From assembly GCA_020746875.1 (NCBI GenBank), contig JAGTJL010000013.1, positions 1,860,001 to 1,924,000 of the forward strand: a stretch of 64,000 nucleotides of DNA. Direction: 5' to 3'. Origin of the DNA: Rhexocercosporidium sp. MPI-PUGE-AT-0058 (Eukaryota > Ascomycota > Leotiomycetes > Helotiales). How positions within the stretch are numbered: the stretch's first letter is position 1; every line of letters begins with the position of its first letter. This document shows, piece after piece, positions 35,331 to 48,560 of this stretch. A model generated the notes under the pieces. It was not told the origin of the DNA, ran no database searches, and saw only the letters and a program-made list of their open reading frames with translations. The position numbers and the translations under genes are program-made.

Positions 35331-36803
35331 CGCGATCACTTATTTTACTTCGTTTAACGTTAATAAAAGCATTTATTATATTAAATTAAATCATTTTTAA
35401 ATTAAATTAAATTATAATAGCTATAGCGGTTTTAAAAGAGTAAGCAATTAAAGTAATTATATATATTATTAAAATTAACGTTTTAGGCTATAAGTCTTTT
35501 TTTATAACGACTTAAGAGCGACAGTAGATTAAATACCTTAACGAATCGACTTTAGCGTGAAATATTTATTTTAAAAGAATTAGTTATTTAATAATAAAAG
35601 AGTATTTAACGACTCTTTAGTAATTACGCGACTTAAGGTTAGTAATCTCCTTAATAGCGTCGGCTCGAAAGTGCTCTCTTAATAAGTAGTCTTTAAGGTC
35701 TTTTTAATTTAATGAATTTTTAAGTATTTATAATTAATAAATCCGTAAAAACTTAACTAATTATTGAATTTCGATATTTTTAAATATAAACGTTAATATA
35801 ATAGCGTAAATTACGTTTAAGTCTTTTCCGTCTTTTTGCACTGATTTTTGACTAAGTTAGAAAGTCCTTAAAAAATCCTTTAAGTGTTCGCGGTTACTTA
35901 ACGGTTTATAATAATTTTATAATTAACTTTTTAATAATTATTATATAAACGCTTTAATTTAGTTTTATTATTTTATTATTAACTCGAGTCTTTCGACCTT
36001 TATTAATTACTCGGTCTTTTACTCTTTTCCTTTTAAGAAGTTTAAGTAGGCCGAAATTTAATTTAATTAAAGCCGGGAGTAATAAGCGTAAACTTAACTC
36101 TTTATTTTCTTTTAATTTTAATAATTATAAATGTTTTTTATACTTAATTACTTAAAGTCGATACTTTCTTTAAGTGCTCTTCGACGCTTAAGATCGCGCT
36201 TTCGGTTATATAGCTTTTTAAAGTAAATTATAATTTATAATATCGACTTTCGCTTAAGGCTTATATTATTTTAAAAGTTTAATATATTACGTAAGACATT
36301 TCTTTTAATTACGTTTTTAAACGCTAATTATCTTAAAGTATCGACTTGTTTTAAGACTTAATTAAAGTGTTTATAAATAAGAAGTCTAATACTCTTTTTT
36401 AACTAAATTACCCCCGAGTTTTTACTAACGAGCGGCTAAATAAAATTAAGAGCTATTAAATTAACTAAAAGTATTGTATTTACTTTTATTGACTTAGTTA
36501 AAGGGAGAGCAAATGACTCTACCCTCGAGCTCACAGGCTTGTCAACTTTTATAGCGTTTATTACTTCGCTTAATTGTTTTCTATTCGGAGTAATAGACGG
36601 TGTTTTTGATTCTAGTGTGTTAAGTGCGCTTAGTCGATTGATTATAATTAAACTAGCGTCTTAATCTCCTTCTTCTTCTTTTAGTATTTTTATAAGATTT
36701 TTTAATATTAAGCGCGGCTGGCCGACCGCTCTCTTTATATTTAAAGAGCTTAAATAAAAGAGGGTTTTATTAAAAGTAATATTCCGAGTTATTATTATAC
36801 ACT

Positions 36804-36987
36804 TGTGGTGTAGAAGTGGATTAAAGCACTGTAAGCAGTTATAATTAAATTAAAGTAATTAATTGTTATTCTAAAAGCTCTAAGAATTAGGAGAAAACAG
36901 TTGTTCTCCTAAAGGCGGTCTACAGTAGCAGAACCTAATTAGGTCACGTGCAGTGCCAAGAGAGCAGCTGCCCGTGCCTATACGACA
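36804..36987 (-). repeat. Solo LTR of the same copia family
   Basis: A 184-bp copy with TGTGGTGTA and TATACGACA ends inside the copia element. It is flanked by ACACT (36799..36803) and ATACT (36988..36992), a 5-bp duplication differing by one RIP-type transition. It is the least mutated of the three LTR copies, so it is probably the latest arrival. Confidence 0.85.
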
Positions 36988-39900
36988 ATACTATAATTAA
37001 AGTATTTAAATCCTATAAATATTAAATAAGACGTATTTAATTAAGTAATTAAGGTGCGCTTACGGGTTGACTTTAAAAACTCTCTTTTAACGGAGAGCTT
37101 CTCGGTCTTTAATTATAAGGTAGGCTTTATAGTCGTACGCATATAAGTTGTTTTAATTAGGCCGTAAATCGGTTATTAACTTTAATATAAGCTTGAGGTC
37201 GTAATATCGAAAATACTACTTAAATTAAGCTTAGAATACTTCGTTCGGACTTTTAAAGCCTTTGCGAGTAAATAAATTTATATTATAAAAAACAATTGCC
37301 GCTATTATTAATTCTGTTTAAAGCACTTAAAGTAAATTAGCGAAGAGGCGCATTTTAATTAATTTATCGATTATTTCTTTACTTACGCGCTTAATTCCTT
37401 CATTACGTTAGTGTATATATAAGGGGGTAAATTTAATATTAATATTACTTTCTTTATATTATTTTTTATATTTAATTAATTTATTAATTCTTATAATTAA
37501 AGTGTTATTATTTTAGCGTATTTTATAAACCGAGAGCCCGAATTAGTGTTTTGTTTACGCCTTAAACGGTTTAAGAGTATTTAAGACGATAATTAACCTT
37601 TTAGTTTTTAAAAGCCACTTATAGAATTTCTTATTATATTTATTTTTAATTAATAAAAGTTAGTTATTCCTGTTAAACTTTATTAAAAAGTCGAATAAGT
37701 CTTAAGAAATGCGGTAAAAAGGACGGGTAGTTACTTTCTTTAATTAACGACAACTTATTACTTATTATATTATAATTATTATATAATGCTTATATTTTAA
37801 TCGAGTTAAACCTTGAATTTCGACGTTACGCATATTTTTTATTAAGTTTTTTAAGGCTTTTTTTCTTAAGTGACTTACGCGTAGATATTATAAGTAAGCT
37901 TCGTCGACTCGTAGCTTTAAATATCGTCTGCTCGACTAAAAGCTTTAGCGAATGCTTTTCTTTAATATTAAAAATATTAAAAAGCTATAATTTAAGTAAG
38001 TTAAAATACGGCAAGTAATTAAAGAAATTAAAAAATAATTAAAAGGCTTATATTTAAAGAAAGTTAAGTTAAATTATTATTATAATTACTTTAAAACCAG
38101 ATTGTCTTTAACTGTTTTTATACGTAAAGTGTAATTCAAACTATTATATTAAACTCTTATTTATAAAAGGCGAGCTTTTAAAATAATATTAATATTAAAG
38201 CTTTTAATAACTGCGACGTTCGAGAGGATTAAATCGCTTATATTCGGTCCGTTAAGGCCGTGAAGAGCACCTTTAAAGACTCGAGTATCGCGGCCCTTAA
38301 TTATTAAGCTTAACGTTTCGGCTTTAACGTTATTATTTATAGTAAATTTAATAAAGTTTTAAGGACGAAAAGAGCTTTTGAATTTATTAAATAAGTAATA
38401 ATTCCGTTATTAAGTAAGGTATTTTTTACGAGCGGATAGCAATTTATATTTATAATAGCGTATACCCTTGTAGCAGCGAGAGCTTTGTTAAGAAATTTAA
38501 GGCTTATAAAATAAGCTTAAACGTTTTTAAGATATTTTATTTTTATTAAAGTAATTAACTTTAAAGCTATAAGAGTTATTAATACTTAAATAGAAAAAGA
38601 ATTACCGGAAGGCGGTCTAGAAGCTAGTTGCGTTATTAATAATATATTCTTATTAAGTTTAGTAATTTTTCGGCGAAGGTTAAAGAAGTCGCTTTTTAAT
38701 TAAAGTCGAGTCTCTTTAATTTTCTTTATTAATAATAAGTTCTTGAGGTTATTCGCCGTCGAGCCGTCGTAATAATATTAAAGTCTGTGACAATTAATAG
38801 CCTTATAACGGTGAAAGCGATGCTTATATAAGTAAGTATTTACTTGCGTATTTAACGACTAGTTTTATTAAATTAACAGGGTTACGGGAGTATTTAATTT
38901 TCTTTTAAAAGTAATATATAAGCTTATTATCTTTTATTATTTAAAGGCTATAAGTAATTCTTTATTAAAAGTAAATAATTAATTAACGTAATTAAGTAAA
39001 AAGTATTAATTTATTACCCTAAGAGTATTATCTCTTAATAATTTAGAGTGCCGTTCGCGCGCCTATTTCGGTGCGAGCTTTTCTTATACCGCCTTAATAA
39101 AGTTAAGTATTATTAGCGGTCTTTTAACGTCCGGTAAGTCGTATAAAAGAGTATCTTAATAGGCTACTTTTTATTCTTAAAGCCATTTCTTAAAATTAAC
39201 TCGCCTTACTTTAATAATAGCGAGCTTTTTCTTATAAATAAATTATATTAATATACGAGTACTTGTTTTTAAAGGAGCGTAATCTTTTTTTAAGGATTTA
39301 AAGGAGTAATTAAAGAGTTTATGACTTTAATTAAAGGTCTTCGTTTATTATCTCGGTTAATTACTCCTTTTTTATATAAGTTTGTTTATTTTTATATTTT
39401 TTAATTATTTCTTAATAAATAAAGGGATTAATTGTCTTTTGAATTTATTTATAAACTGCTTTATAAGCTTAAGCCTTTTCCGTCTATTATGCGAGCTTTT
39501 TTACGTGTTTTCTTATAAAAGTAATATGTATTAAAGCTATATTTTTAATTATAGCCTTTGTCGGTGGTAATACGCTCGGCTTAAGGCCTTTTTTTATAAA
39601 GTCGCGAATATTTTCGTCTTACTTCGCTTAAGCTTAGAAATTGTACTTAATAGCTTTTTTATTTTATTATATTCTTAAATTATTTAGCGATAAGGGTTTC
39701 GGTTCGGCGTCGAGAAGGTTAAGAACAACTAGTAACGTAAGGTCTATTAAATTCCATATTTTATAAAAGACATAAAAGGATTTAAACGTTTAATATTAAG
39801 GAGTTTAAGTGCGCTTATTATAATTAAGAGGAATTCAATTATTTAAAGAAGAGGCTAAAGTTGAGTTTATTATAATAAAAGAGTTACTTTCGTAAGCTTT

Positions 39901-40152
39901 AAGTATTTAATAAAGGAGGAAGGACTAGAGAGGTATTAAGTTTAATTGCTCGGCTTTTATACTTGTTTAAAATAAAATAAAAGAGTTAATAAAAAATAGC
40001 GGTGTGAATTATACTTTATAGTAAAGTAAAAAACTTTATAACGTATAGCGAATGTTTTTTACTTATAAACTTATCTTATAAGCTTTATTTAAATTAATAG
40101 CGTATAAAGGGAAGAATATTAACTTAATAGTTTCGTTAATAAGGCTTATAAT

Positions 40153-40336
40153 TATAATATAAAAGTGAATTAAAGCATTATAAGTAATTATAATTAAATT
40201 AAAGTAATTAATTATTATTTTAAAAGCTTTAAGAATTAGGAGAAAACAGTTGTTCTCCTGAAGGCGGTCTACAGTAGCAGAACCTAATTAGGTCACGTGC
40301 GGTGCCAAGAGAGCAGCTGCCCGTGCCTATACGACA
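40153..40336 (-). repeat. 5' LTR of the copia element (184 bp)
   Basis: Its first ~90 bp, on the outer-element side, are heavily RIPped (TATAATATAAAAGTG against TGTGGTGTAGAAGTG). Its last ~95 bp (GTTGTTCTCC to TATACGACA) are essentially unmutated. Confidence 0.88.
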
Positions 40337-42419
40337 TAACCTCTAGAAGAGGTTCCGGCGTCTTTTGATTTAATAAAGGGTTTTTTAAGTTTTTAAAAAG
40401 GAGTTCCGATATAAATACGTTATGTATTTAAGAGCTTATAAGTAATTTTAATTTATAAAAGTGGCTTACTTTTTTTAAAATCTTAAAGGAGCCTTTTTAT
40501 TAATTTATAAACTTATGACTAAGACGGTGGCTCTTAAAGTTCTTAATTAATAAGAAGACTTCTTTTCCGACTTCTTAGTCGATAGGCTTTTATTTTTAAT
40601 TTATTACGCGGGCTATACGGTCTTAAGCGGCTTATATATTTCTTTTAATAATTTTCTACGCTTATTTTATACGTTAAGTTAGCTTCTTTATATTAGCGTA
40701 ATTAAGCTTTTTTAATAAAGTAATAGCCTTAGGCGTCTTTTAGTCCTAGTTATTGCGTGGTTTTATGTCGAATTTAAGCTAATATAAAGTTATATTAATA
40801 GATTCGTAAGGCAGAAATATTTAAGCTTTATCGATTAAAGGTATTAACTTACTTTAGTTATTTTAATAATAAATAACAAATGATTTAAGCCTTTAATTAA
40901 TATAGCGATTTATAATTTCTATTTATTTGTCCGTCTTTTTATAATAAGCTATAGAAAGCTTAATCTTAACGCCGATAATACGACAGAATTTTTTTTAAAA
41001 GAAGGAAATAAATTAAGCGTTACGATTAAATATAATCGTCTTTAAAGTATGTCCGAATCGATAAATTTATTAAATAAATAATTAAGTAGTGCTATAAGCG
41101 TCGATATTTTAATAATAAGGAATTATAACGGAATCCTTTTTAAGGCAGTTAATAAATATTAAGATTTAATTAAAACCGTATTTATTCTTTAGAAAATCCT
41201 TATAATTTATATATAAGTGTTATATAAAGTATACAGGAATAAGTAAAAAGTATAAGAACTTTTATTACTTAATTTATTTAAAGTAAAAGTATTAATAAGC
41301 TCTGTAATTTTTTATATACTGGAAGCAGTCCGAACCTATTCTGAACTAATAATACTTAAGAGTAAGGAATTAATAAGTCTTCTTTTTACTTAAATGCGTT
41401 ATAAACGACTAGTTATAGGCCTCTTAAATTAATTTAATATATAACGGAGTATTCCTTTATATATATAAACGGCCTTTAAAATATAAGAGTCCGTTTATTA
41501 TTATATAATCCTTAAGTAAGGACTTTTATTCTTTTATAAAGGACTCGCGGTTATTTTAATAAAGCTTTTTAATAAAGTTAAACGAGGTTTTAAATAGCTT
41601 TAAAGTCGAATTATTAACGACGTCTTTTGTTTTCGAGAAAAAAAAAATAAAAAAAATAACGTTAATTATAAACTTATCCGCTAACTCCGCATTAATTTTA
41701 AGGTTAAGGCGATTAGGCGTAAGTAAGACTTTAAATCGGCTGTTTAATTTCACTTTTTCTTAAACTTTTAGGTTTTATTCTTTTTAATTAAGAATATTAG
41801 CCTTTTAATTTTATTTATTTAACGTATATATAATTTAGAAATTAAAATTAAATAAAAATTCCATTTATTAAGCCTACTTACTTATAAAGACTTTTGTCGT
41901 TATAAAATATTTTAAAGATTAATAGTCCGAATATACTCTGAGTCTGGTTCGAATGGACATAAGTTTAAGACGTCACTTATAAAACGATTTTATAATTATA
42001 TAAAGTTCTTTATTATAGATTTCTTAATTAAGTTTATGGCTATTTAAGACGTAAAAATAAAATCTTAAGAGGTATTATAATCTGTTAACGTATTATTAAG
42101 AAACTACACTTATAATTATTTTATTAAAAGCGTTAGTTTTTAGTTGCGTTAGTAAGTCGGGGTTAAAATAGTAAATCTTTTATATAATTAATAATTAATT
42201 TTATAACTTTTTAAAGGCTTTTTTATACTTTTTTATTTAATTTTAAGGAATTATAAGTTAGGTAAGCGTAGAAAAAGGCTTCGCAATGAGTTTAAAGTTA
42301 TAAATAAATTATTAATAAAAACCGTAAAAACCTAAGAAAGATTTTGTTATTATAATAGTCTTTAAGTATTTTTAATTCCGTAATAATTTTACTTTTTTTT
42401 AAGTCGGCTTTAATTCTTT

Positions 42420-42900
42420 TTATAATTATAATATAACTTAAGTATTTAATACGGGTAACGTGGAATTCACACTTCTTAATATTAGCTTATAAGCCAGCTT
42501 TTATAAGTCGTTTTAAAACCATTTTAACGTATTCTTTATGCTTCTTTATTAATTTTAAATAAATTAAGATATTATTAAGGTATGTTATATAAAAGTCGCT
42601 TAAATAATTTAATAACACGTCATTTATATAGCGTTAATACGTGTTTAATTCGTTATAAAGTCTAAAAAGTAATACTTTACATTTATAAGTCTTATACTTA
42701 ATATAAAAGGTCGTATACTCTTCCGACTCGGGGTCTATTTAAATGCAATTAAATATAGCCTAAATATTGAATTTAATAAACACTTTAGCTTTTGACACGT
42801 AAGAGAAGAGCTCGTCGATTTTCGGTATAAAATATAAGTCCTTTTACGTTAATATATTTAAACGACGGTAATTAATATAAAAACGTAACCTTTTATTACT
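42420..42900 (-). pseudogene. Ty3/gypsy reverse transcriptase relic (outer element)
   Basis: Translation of the minus strand gives LRFYINYRRLN, KDLYFIPKIDELFS and KAKVFIKFNI, then YLNNILIYLK and CEFHVTRIKYL. These are the ordered Ty3/gypsy RT blocks. The catalytic YLDD has become YLNN, as expected from G-to-A RIP on this strand, and several stops are present. Confidence 0.85.
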
Positions 42901-45799
42901 TTTTTTTATAAAAAGAACGAGAAAAATAAAGAAACTTTAACTTATTTTAATAAACCTTTTATTAAAGTTTTTTAAAAAGTATTTTTTTAATACTTTTAAT
43001 TCTTTTATTAATTAATAATATAAAGGAAAATAAGAATTAAGTAATAAAGCCTTTAATTAAATCTTATAATCGTAATATTAATAAGGTAATAAAACGTTTA
43101 ACTTTATTTTAGAAAATATTTCCTTAAGAAGTTAATATTACTTTAAAAGCTTTTTGACTATGATTTAGAAAGTATTTAAATTCTTTTTTTTATATCTTTT
43201 TTATAAGACTTAATTTATTTTATAAATGTTAATTATAAAAAACTTAATATTTTTACTCTTTATATTAAAATAAAATACGTTTACGTTAATCTTATAAATA
43301 AAGAAGAGAGTTTTTTATAAAGTTATAATAAGTTTAGGCGACGGCGTAATCGTAGATAAGGCTTCCTTGCCTTTAGTTTTCCGACCGGCTTTAATAATAA
43401 GAGTTCCGGAACTGTTTTTAACTCTTATTCTTTAAAGGGATTCTTTAGTAATATCGATACTTATATATAATTAATAGCGAATTAATAGTATTATTATCTT
43501 TAATTAATTTAATTTATAATTAAGTCACGTCGGTCAGTATTAAACTAATAATAGTCAGTAGTTTTTGCTTTAGCTTTAATAAGGAACGACATAATTAACT
43601 CTTTCGTTTAACGAGGAGTTCGTGGGTATATAAGAGGCTATATAAGACGGTTATTAATTAAATCGAATTTAACGTAAAAGCGTTTTATTTATTTAACGTT
43701 AATTATTATATTTTAGTTTTTTAAATTAAATATAATAAAAGGATAATTATATATACGTTTACTATTTATTATTAAATAAAGACATATATAATAAGAGGCG
43801 TGGCTTTATACGGAATTCTAAAAACCACGAATTAGGACAATATAAGAGAGGGGTAAAATCTTTATTTTTAAGGCTTTTAAAAGGCGCATAAAAAAGGTCC
43901 GATTTATAAAGAAGTAACCGTTTACTTTAATATTTATTAAAATAAAAAGTATAACGTTATATTTATTTATATTAATAATATAAAAGATTAAGAATTACTT
44001 TCTTTTTATAAGGGAGTTTAAATTAAGCTTTAATAAATTATATTTATATAAACTTAAAAAGGTGTCTTTCTTTAGGCCTTTTTGTTTTCTTTTATTTATC
44101 CTTTTAATAACTCCTTTTGCTTTTTTTTTATTTTTACGCTTTTTTCCTCAATTCCCTTATTTACGAGTTAAACCTTAAGATTCTTAAAGCAATTGCTTTT
44201 ATAATAACTAAATTTACCGTAATTATAATATTTAATTAAATTATTACTTATAAAGGTTTAAGGCCTTAAATATATAAAGCTTTAATATAATAAAAAAGGA
44301 GTAAACTGTTATTAAAAAGTAAAAGAGCGTTAAAACGAAATAAAAGAAGATTAACGAGTAAAGGTAATTCTTTAAGTAGGCGTCTAAGTAAAAGAAGTAA
44401 TTTAATTTAAATTAAATGGCTTTTAGGTTACATTTAAAGTATAAGTTAAAATAAAGTTTAAATTAAGTATATAATTCCGGCGGTTTTTTAAGTTTAGCGA
44501 AATAAAGTGAGAAACTATTTTATTATAATTGTTTTCTTAGATTAACTTAATAATAAAAGTCTTATTTCATAGCTTAAGAGAGAGCTTTTGCTATATATAA
44601 AAGAATTATTCTGACTTAGCGACGTTATTTTAAATAATAGCGCTTTAAAATCTTATTTCAAATTTAATAAAGGTTTTTTTTAAAATAAAAGTTTATATAT
44701 AAATCGTGGAAAGCGAACCGGAACTCGTCCGCTTTATAGTTAATTAAAAAATAAAATTTTAAAAGTGTAATTATTTTTTTAGCAGTCTTAAAGGAATAAG
44801 TTTTCGAAAAGTATTAAGGTTTTAAGTAAAATTATACCGTTTTAATAATTAATCTTTAAATAAGAGCATAATAAGCTCTTTTCGTTAAATAAAGATTAAA
44901 ATTAACTTTTAAGCAGTCTTAAATTAAAGCGCGTTATTATTTAAATAAGAAGTCTAAGCTATTATTTAATAAAGTAATCTTTTCCGTTAGTTAAGTTTTA
45001 AGAGGCCAAAACGAGCCTAAATGAGCTCTAAAAATAAGAAAGGCATAATCTCTTAACGGACCTTTATTAAATTTTATTAATTAAAATAAAAAAAGAGTAA
45101 GAATTCGTAAGCGACTTTAAAGTAATTTAAAAGGCTCGAAAAGAGTAAGGTCTCTTTCGGGATTATTATTAACTCGTATGGAATTAGGCCGAGCGGTAAT
45201 AAAGGCTACGAGTATAATTTTAATTTTAATAAGGCTAAATTAAAGTTCTCTTTACTTATTTACTTAATTTTTAGTTTAATTATTAACGGCTTAAAGAAGT
45301 CCTTTTAAAACGTTAGGGTTATTATAGTTTATATTATCTTAAGCTTTACTTTTATTCTTTTAAGTAATGACGTTAAGTTTAAGGGGTAAAATAATAAGTG
45401 TTTTTAAATTAAAAGGCGCTCTTAAGGAAGTCGTAATAACTAAAGGACTTAATTTAATAAGGTTTTCAATAATTAATTAAGACATAATAAATCTTAATAA
45501 AAATAAGTATTTGACTCGGGGCAGATTTAGAAAAGTTCCGTACTTAAATAATAAGGTTTTAAATATAATAAAAACACTTCTTTAAAATTTATTTATAACA
45601 GCATTTATATAAAGGGAGTTGTTTAAAGCGTAATTAACGAAAACTACTTTAAGTATTATTAATTGTAAAGTATTAAATTAAATCTTAATTTTTAATTATT
45701 AAAAAATCTTTAAAATTTTAACTTTTTAAAATATTAATAATTAAATCTTTAATAAGATATTATAAAGCCGTCTCTAGCGAAAGTAATCTTCTTATTTAA

Positions 45800-46057
45800 T
45801 ATAATAATACTAGCTAAGAGAGCGATATAAAAAGTATATAATAGTATTTTAGCTAAGGCTATCGAGAGCTAATAAGTTTAATATAAAAGAAATAAAAAGA
45901 TAAAAAAGAAAAGAAGGAATAAAAGGAGTATAAGTTTATATATATAAGCTCTTCTAAAACCCCTCCGGTACTAATCCGACTTGGTATGACTTAGTTACCT
46001 TTAAACCCCTGGATTCCCTGACTCGCTAAGAAGCTCCTAAGTATACCTATCGTCACA
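45800..46057 (-). repeat. 5' LTR of the outer gypsy element (258 bp)
   Basis: Partner of 30314..30571. Its half from ~45955 to 46057 keeps unmutated CpA and TpG steps (CCCTGGATTCCCTGACTCG), whereas the half next to the internal region is RIPped. Confidence 0.88.
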
Positions 46058-46866
46058 AAAATCTCGTATACTTTTAAACTTTATTTCGCTATCTCAAAGT
46101 AAGTCTTTAATAAAAAAAAGAATAATAGATACGCTTACCAGAAGTACAGTCGGTGTCGAGTTTTGCCGGATTTATTTTAAATAATTTATTTTTTATTTTT
46201 AAAATATCGAATATATTTTAATATTAATTAAAACTTAAGCTTGAAGCGTTTATAATAACGTAATCCGGCTATTTTCGATCCGACTTCTTTAGTATTCTTT
46301 AGTATTAATAGCTAGCTTTTTTAATAATTTAAGTCTTTTTATATTAAAAGTAAGTAGTTTCTTTTTAAATTTCTTACGCTTTTTGTTATATTATAAAAGA
46401 CTATTAAAGTATTATATTTAATTTTATTTTAAGAGTTAAGAAATATTTAAGTAAATAAGTCTATATTAGTTTAAGCACTTAACGGTTTTAGTTTTTATAA
46501 TTAATATAAAAGGCCTTTAAGCCTTTTTACGTATTTTATTTTAGCTTTTTTTATTTGCTTTTTACGTCGGTTATTAAAATATATAAAAGGGAAAATACTA
46601 AATATATAATAAAAAGGTAATAAAATAAGTACCGCAGAGTAAACGTAAGAAGTACTTATTTAATAAATACTAAAAATATTATATATTTAAAGTATATAAT
46701 TTATTAAAGAAAGGGAAAAGTATAATTTAAATAAAGGGAAAAGTTATAATAAAAATCGTTATTGTTTTTTTTTAAAAGATATTGCCTTAAAGGCTACCTT
46801 AAGTACGATAAGGGGCAGTCCGATTATGTGACAATTGGGCACCTGAGGTCAATCCCACTACATTAT
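46058..46866 (-). repeat. Outer part of the right inverted-repeat arm
   Basis: Reverse-complement match to 28346..~29155, starting immediately after the LTR at 46057 with the second copy of AAAAT. The outer end (46780..46866) is much less RIPped than the left arm and keeps CpA and TpG steps. Confidence 0.85.
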
Positions 46867-46879
46867 ATTTATCGCTACG

Positions 46880-48560
46880 TAGTGATGGAAGACGTGGCGG
46901 AGAAAGTCGAAAGTATTGAAAAACGACTTAATAGACTAGTCGAAAATTTCAAGATATTATTTAGCAGCAGGAATAGAGGCCGCCGCTCAACGTATACGAA
47001 TACGCAGCCGAGTTGAATGGCGCAGCTCTATAAGTCCCTAGATAATATTTCTGTAGACTTGTGGACTGTTAAAGCGACGCTTAACACACGTACACCGAGC
47101 GGCAACGGCCTTTTGCAGACTAATATTATGGCGAATCTTATAATAGAAATCGAAATATAATATAATACTTTTATATAAATCTTATGTGAACTAACGCCTT
47201 TAGCTATTACGGAGAGCCGAGGGAAAGTATAACTGCTTTATAAGGAAGGTCGCGATTCATATACGAGAACGATAACTCACTTAAAGGCTTAAGATTAAGT
47301 ACTATTTGTAAAAATATAATCTATTAAAGCAGTACGTCTGTTACGAAAGCTTATAGCTACTTATAATCGGCTTTCCCGAACAAATACGAAAGCTGCCTTA
47401 GGAGCGCTAAACGAGCCTTTAGCCGTAATTAAGAGAAAAAGGAAGGCTATATAAACCGAGATCCGGTTAAATAAGCCTAAAGTTTCGTCTTAAATTAATA
47501 TCTTCTCGGAGGCAGTGCGCGGGAAAGAGGTATTCTATTACTTACGTATTTTAGTTTGCAGCTAAAGAGACCGGTCGACGCCGTTATTTAAAGTTAATAA
47601 AATAATAAACTTGCCGTGTAACTTATGCGAGTAATTAACTTCGGAAAAGAAAGATCACCGCTTATTAAATTCTTGAACCGCTTCGCGAAAGTTAAGCTAG
47701 CTGATATAGTAAATAGCGGAAAAGCAGGCTGTAGCTTTACAGATTCAGAAAGTTTTAATAAGCTTATAGATAAGCTAAAGTAAGCGCGAACGAAATGGAA
47801 CCGCATACGTTTATTAATTACCTTAAAGAAGGCCGGCGATAAAAAAAGTTATATGGCAATTTCGACGGCCTCTTATATTTTATTCCACAGAATCGAGAAG
47901 ATAGGGGAATATCCGGCCGTATATATTACGAATTAAACTAACACGATATACAGTAATTATACTCGCTCTTAGGCCCCGGCAAGTTTATGCCTTTGTTTTA
48001 AATTAGTAATACCTTTCAAATATCGATTTAGCAAAATATAAAGGTTCTAGAATTCGAATAAGAGAGCGAGGATCCTTTGGAACTCGATCGGTTATTCGTT
48101 AAGAAGCTAGTTTCTTTTATAAAGGAGTTCTATTTAATAAAAGAAAATAAGGTCGCGAAATATAAATAGCCGAAACCTGATTATTCGCTTTAGGAGTAGC
48201 CTAAATCCCTTAGCTAAGTTCTTTCTTTCGATACGCGATATAATCTGTATGACGAAGGAGATTATAATTGCATCGTTTCGTACTTGCCTCGGACTCGGCC
48301 TCCAATCAGTAACGAGCTGGGAAAGGGCTAAGGCATTCGGGCAGTCGTTATATACAAAAAAGGCCAAATATTAAAAGAGCTTCTTAAAGAGTTTATGCCT
48401 CTTAACACTTTTAATTGTAGCTGGTTTATAGAATTCAAGAGGCCTGATCTTAGCGATAAGCCTATCGCGCAGATTTATTCGAAAAAGATAAGAAATTAGG
48501 TTCGGAAAATTAACTACTCGTATGATCCTTTAGCAGAGTTTAAAGTAATAAAGATATCTG
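46880..48560 (+). pseudogene. RIP-degraded gene of unknown function
   Basis: A long plus-strand frame with TAA/TAG stops at former Gln codons. It opens MEDVAEKVESIEKRLNRL (coiled-coil-like), includes TNTKAALGALNEPLAVIKR and ends with NELGKGxGIRAVVIYKKG and FNCSWFIEFKRPDLS. I do not recognise the family. It lies outside the inverted repeat and shows milder RIP than the transposons. It could be a host gene caught in the island or part of another element. Confidence 0.45.

Larger units (their letters stand above)
32256..40336 (-). mobile_element. Ty1/copia LTR retrotransposon nested in the gypsy element
   Basis: LTRs 32256..32439 and 40153..40336 are both 184 bp, with ends TGTGGTGTA...TATACGACA. 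TAACC flanks the element on both sides (32251..32255 and 40337..40341). The internal minus strand encodes a copia-type reverse transcriptase at 35080..35330. After removing the solo LTR at 36804..36987 and its duplication the element is about 7.9 kb, well above a typical ~5-kb copia. Part of the excess is an opposite-strand coding relic near 32880..33960. All frames are ruined by RIP. Confidence 0.88.
30314..46057 (-). mobile_element. Ty3/gypsy LTR retrotransposon, RIPped, interrupted by a copia element
   Basis: Two 258-bp direct repeats, 30314..30571 and 45800..46057, have inverted ends (TGTGACGATA-type; TATAACGATA after RIP, and TATCGTCACA). The 5-bp duplication AAAAT flanks both sides (30309..30313 and 46058..46062). 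Without the nested insert (32256..40336 plus one TAACC) the element is about 7.66 kb, normal for Ty3/gypsy. Minus-strand reverse transcriptase relics lie at 42420..42900. The 5' LTR is therefore the one at 45800..46057 and gag should lie near 44-45.7 kb. No open frame survives. Confidence 0.9.
27600..48560. other. AT-rich RIP island
   Basis: Base composition changes abruptly at ~27.65 kb. CpA and TpG become rare while TpA dominates and CpG survives, the pattern left by repeat-induced point mutation. All recognisable proteins inside are transposon relics whose stops are mostly TAA or TAG at former CAA/CAG and whose Asp/Gly/Cys codons have become Asn/Ser/Tyr. The segment 27650..28345 before the inverted repeat has a weak plus-strand reading frame with stops that I cannot name. 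Confidence 0.9.

Noticed and set aside
41556..41753. 65-codon minus-strand frame in the RIP island
   Set aside because: A chance survivor between RIP stops inside the gypsy body; too short to identify.
28346..46866. Interpretation of the inverted repeats as a CRISPR, centromere or rDNA structure
   Set aside because: The repeats are two long arms and LTR pairs with target duplications, fully explained by transposons.
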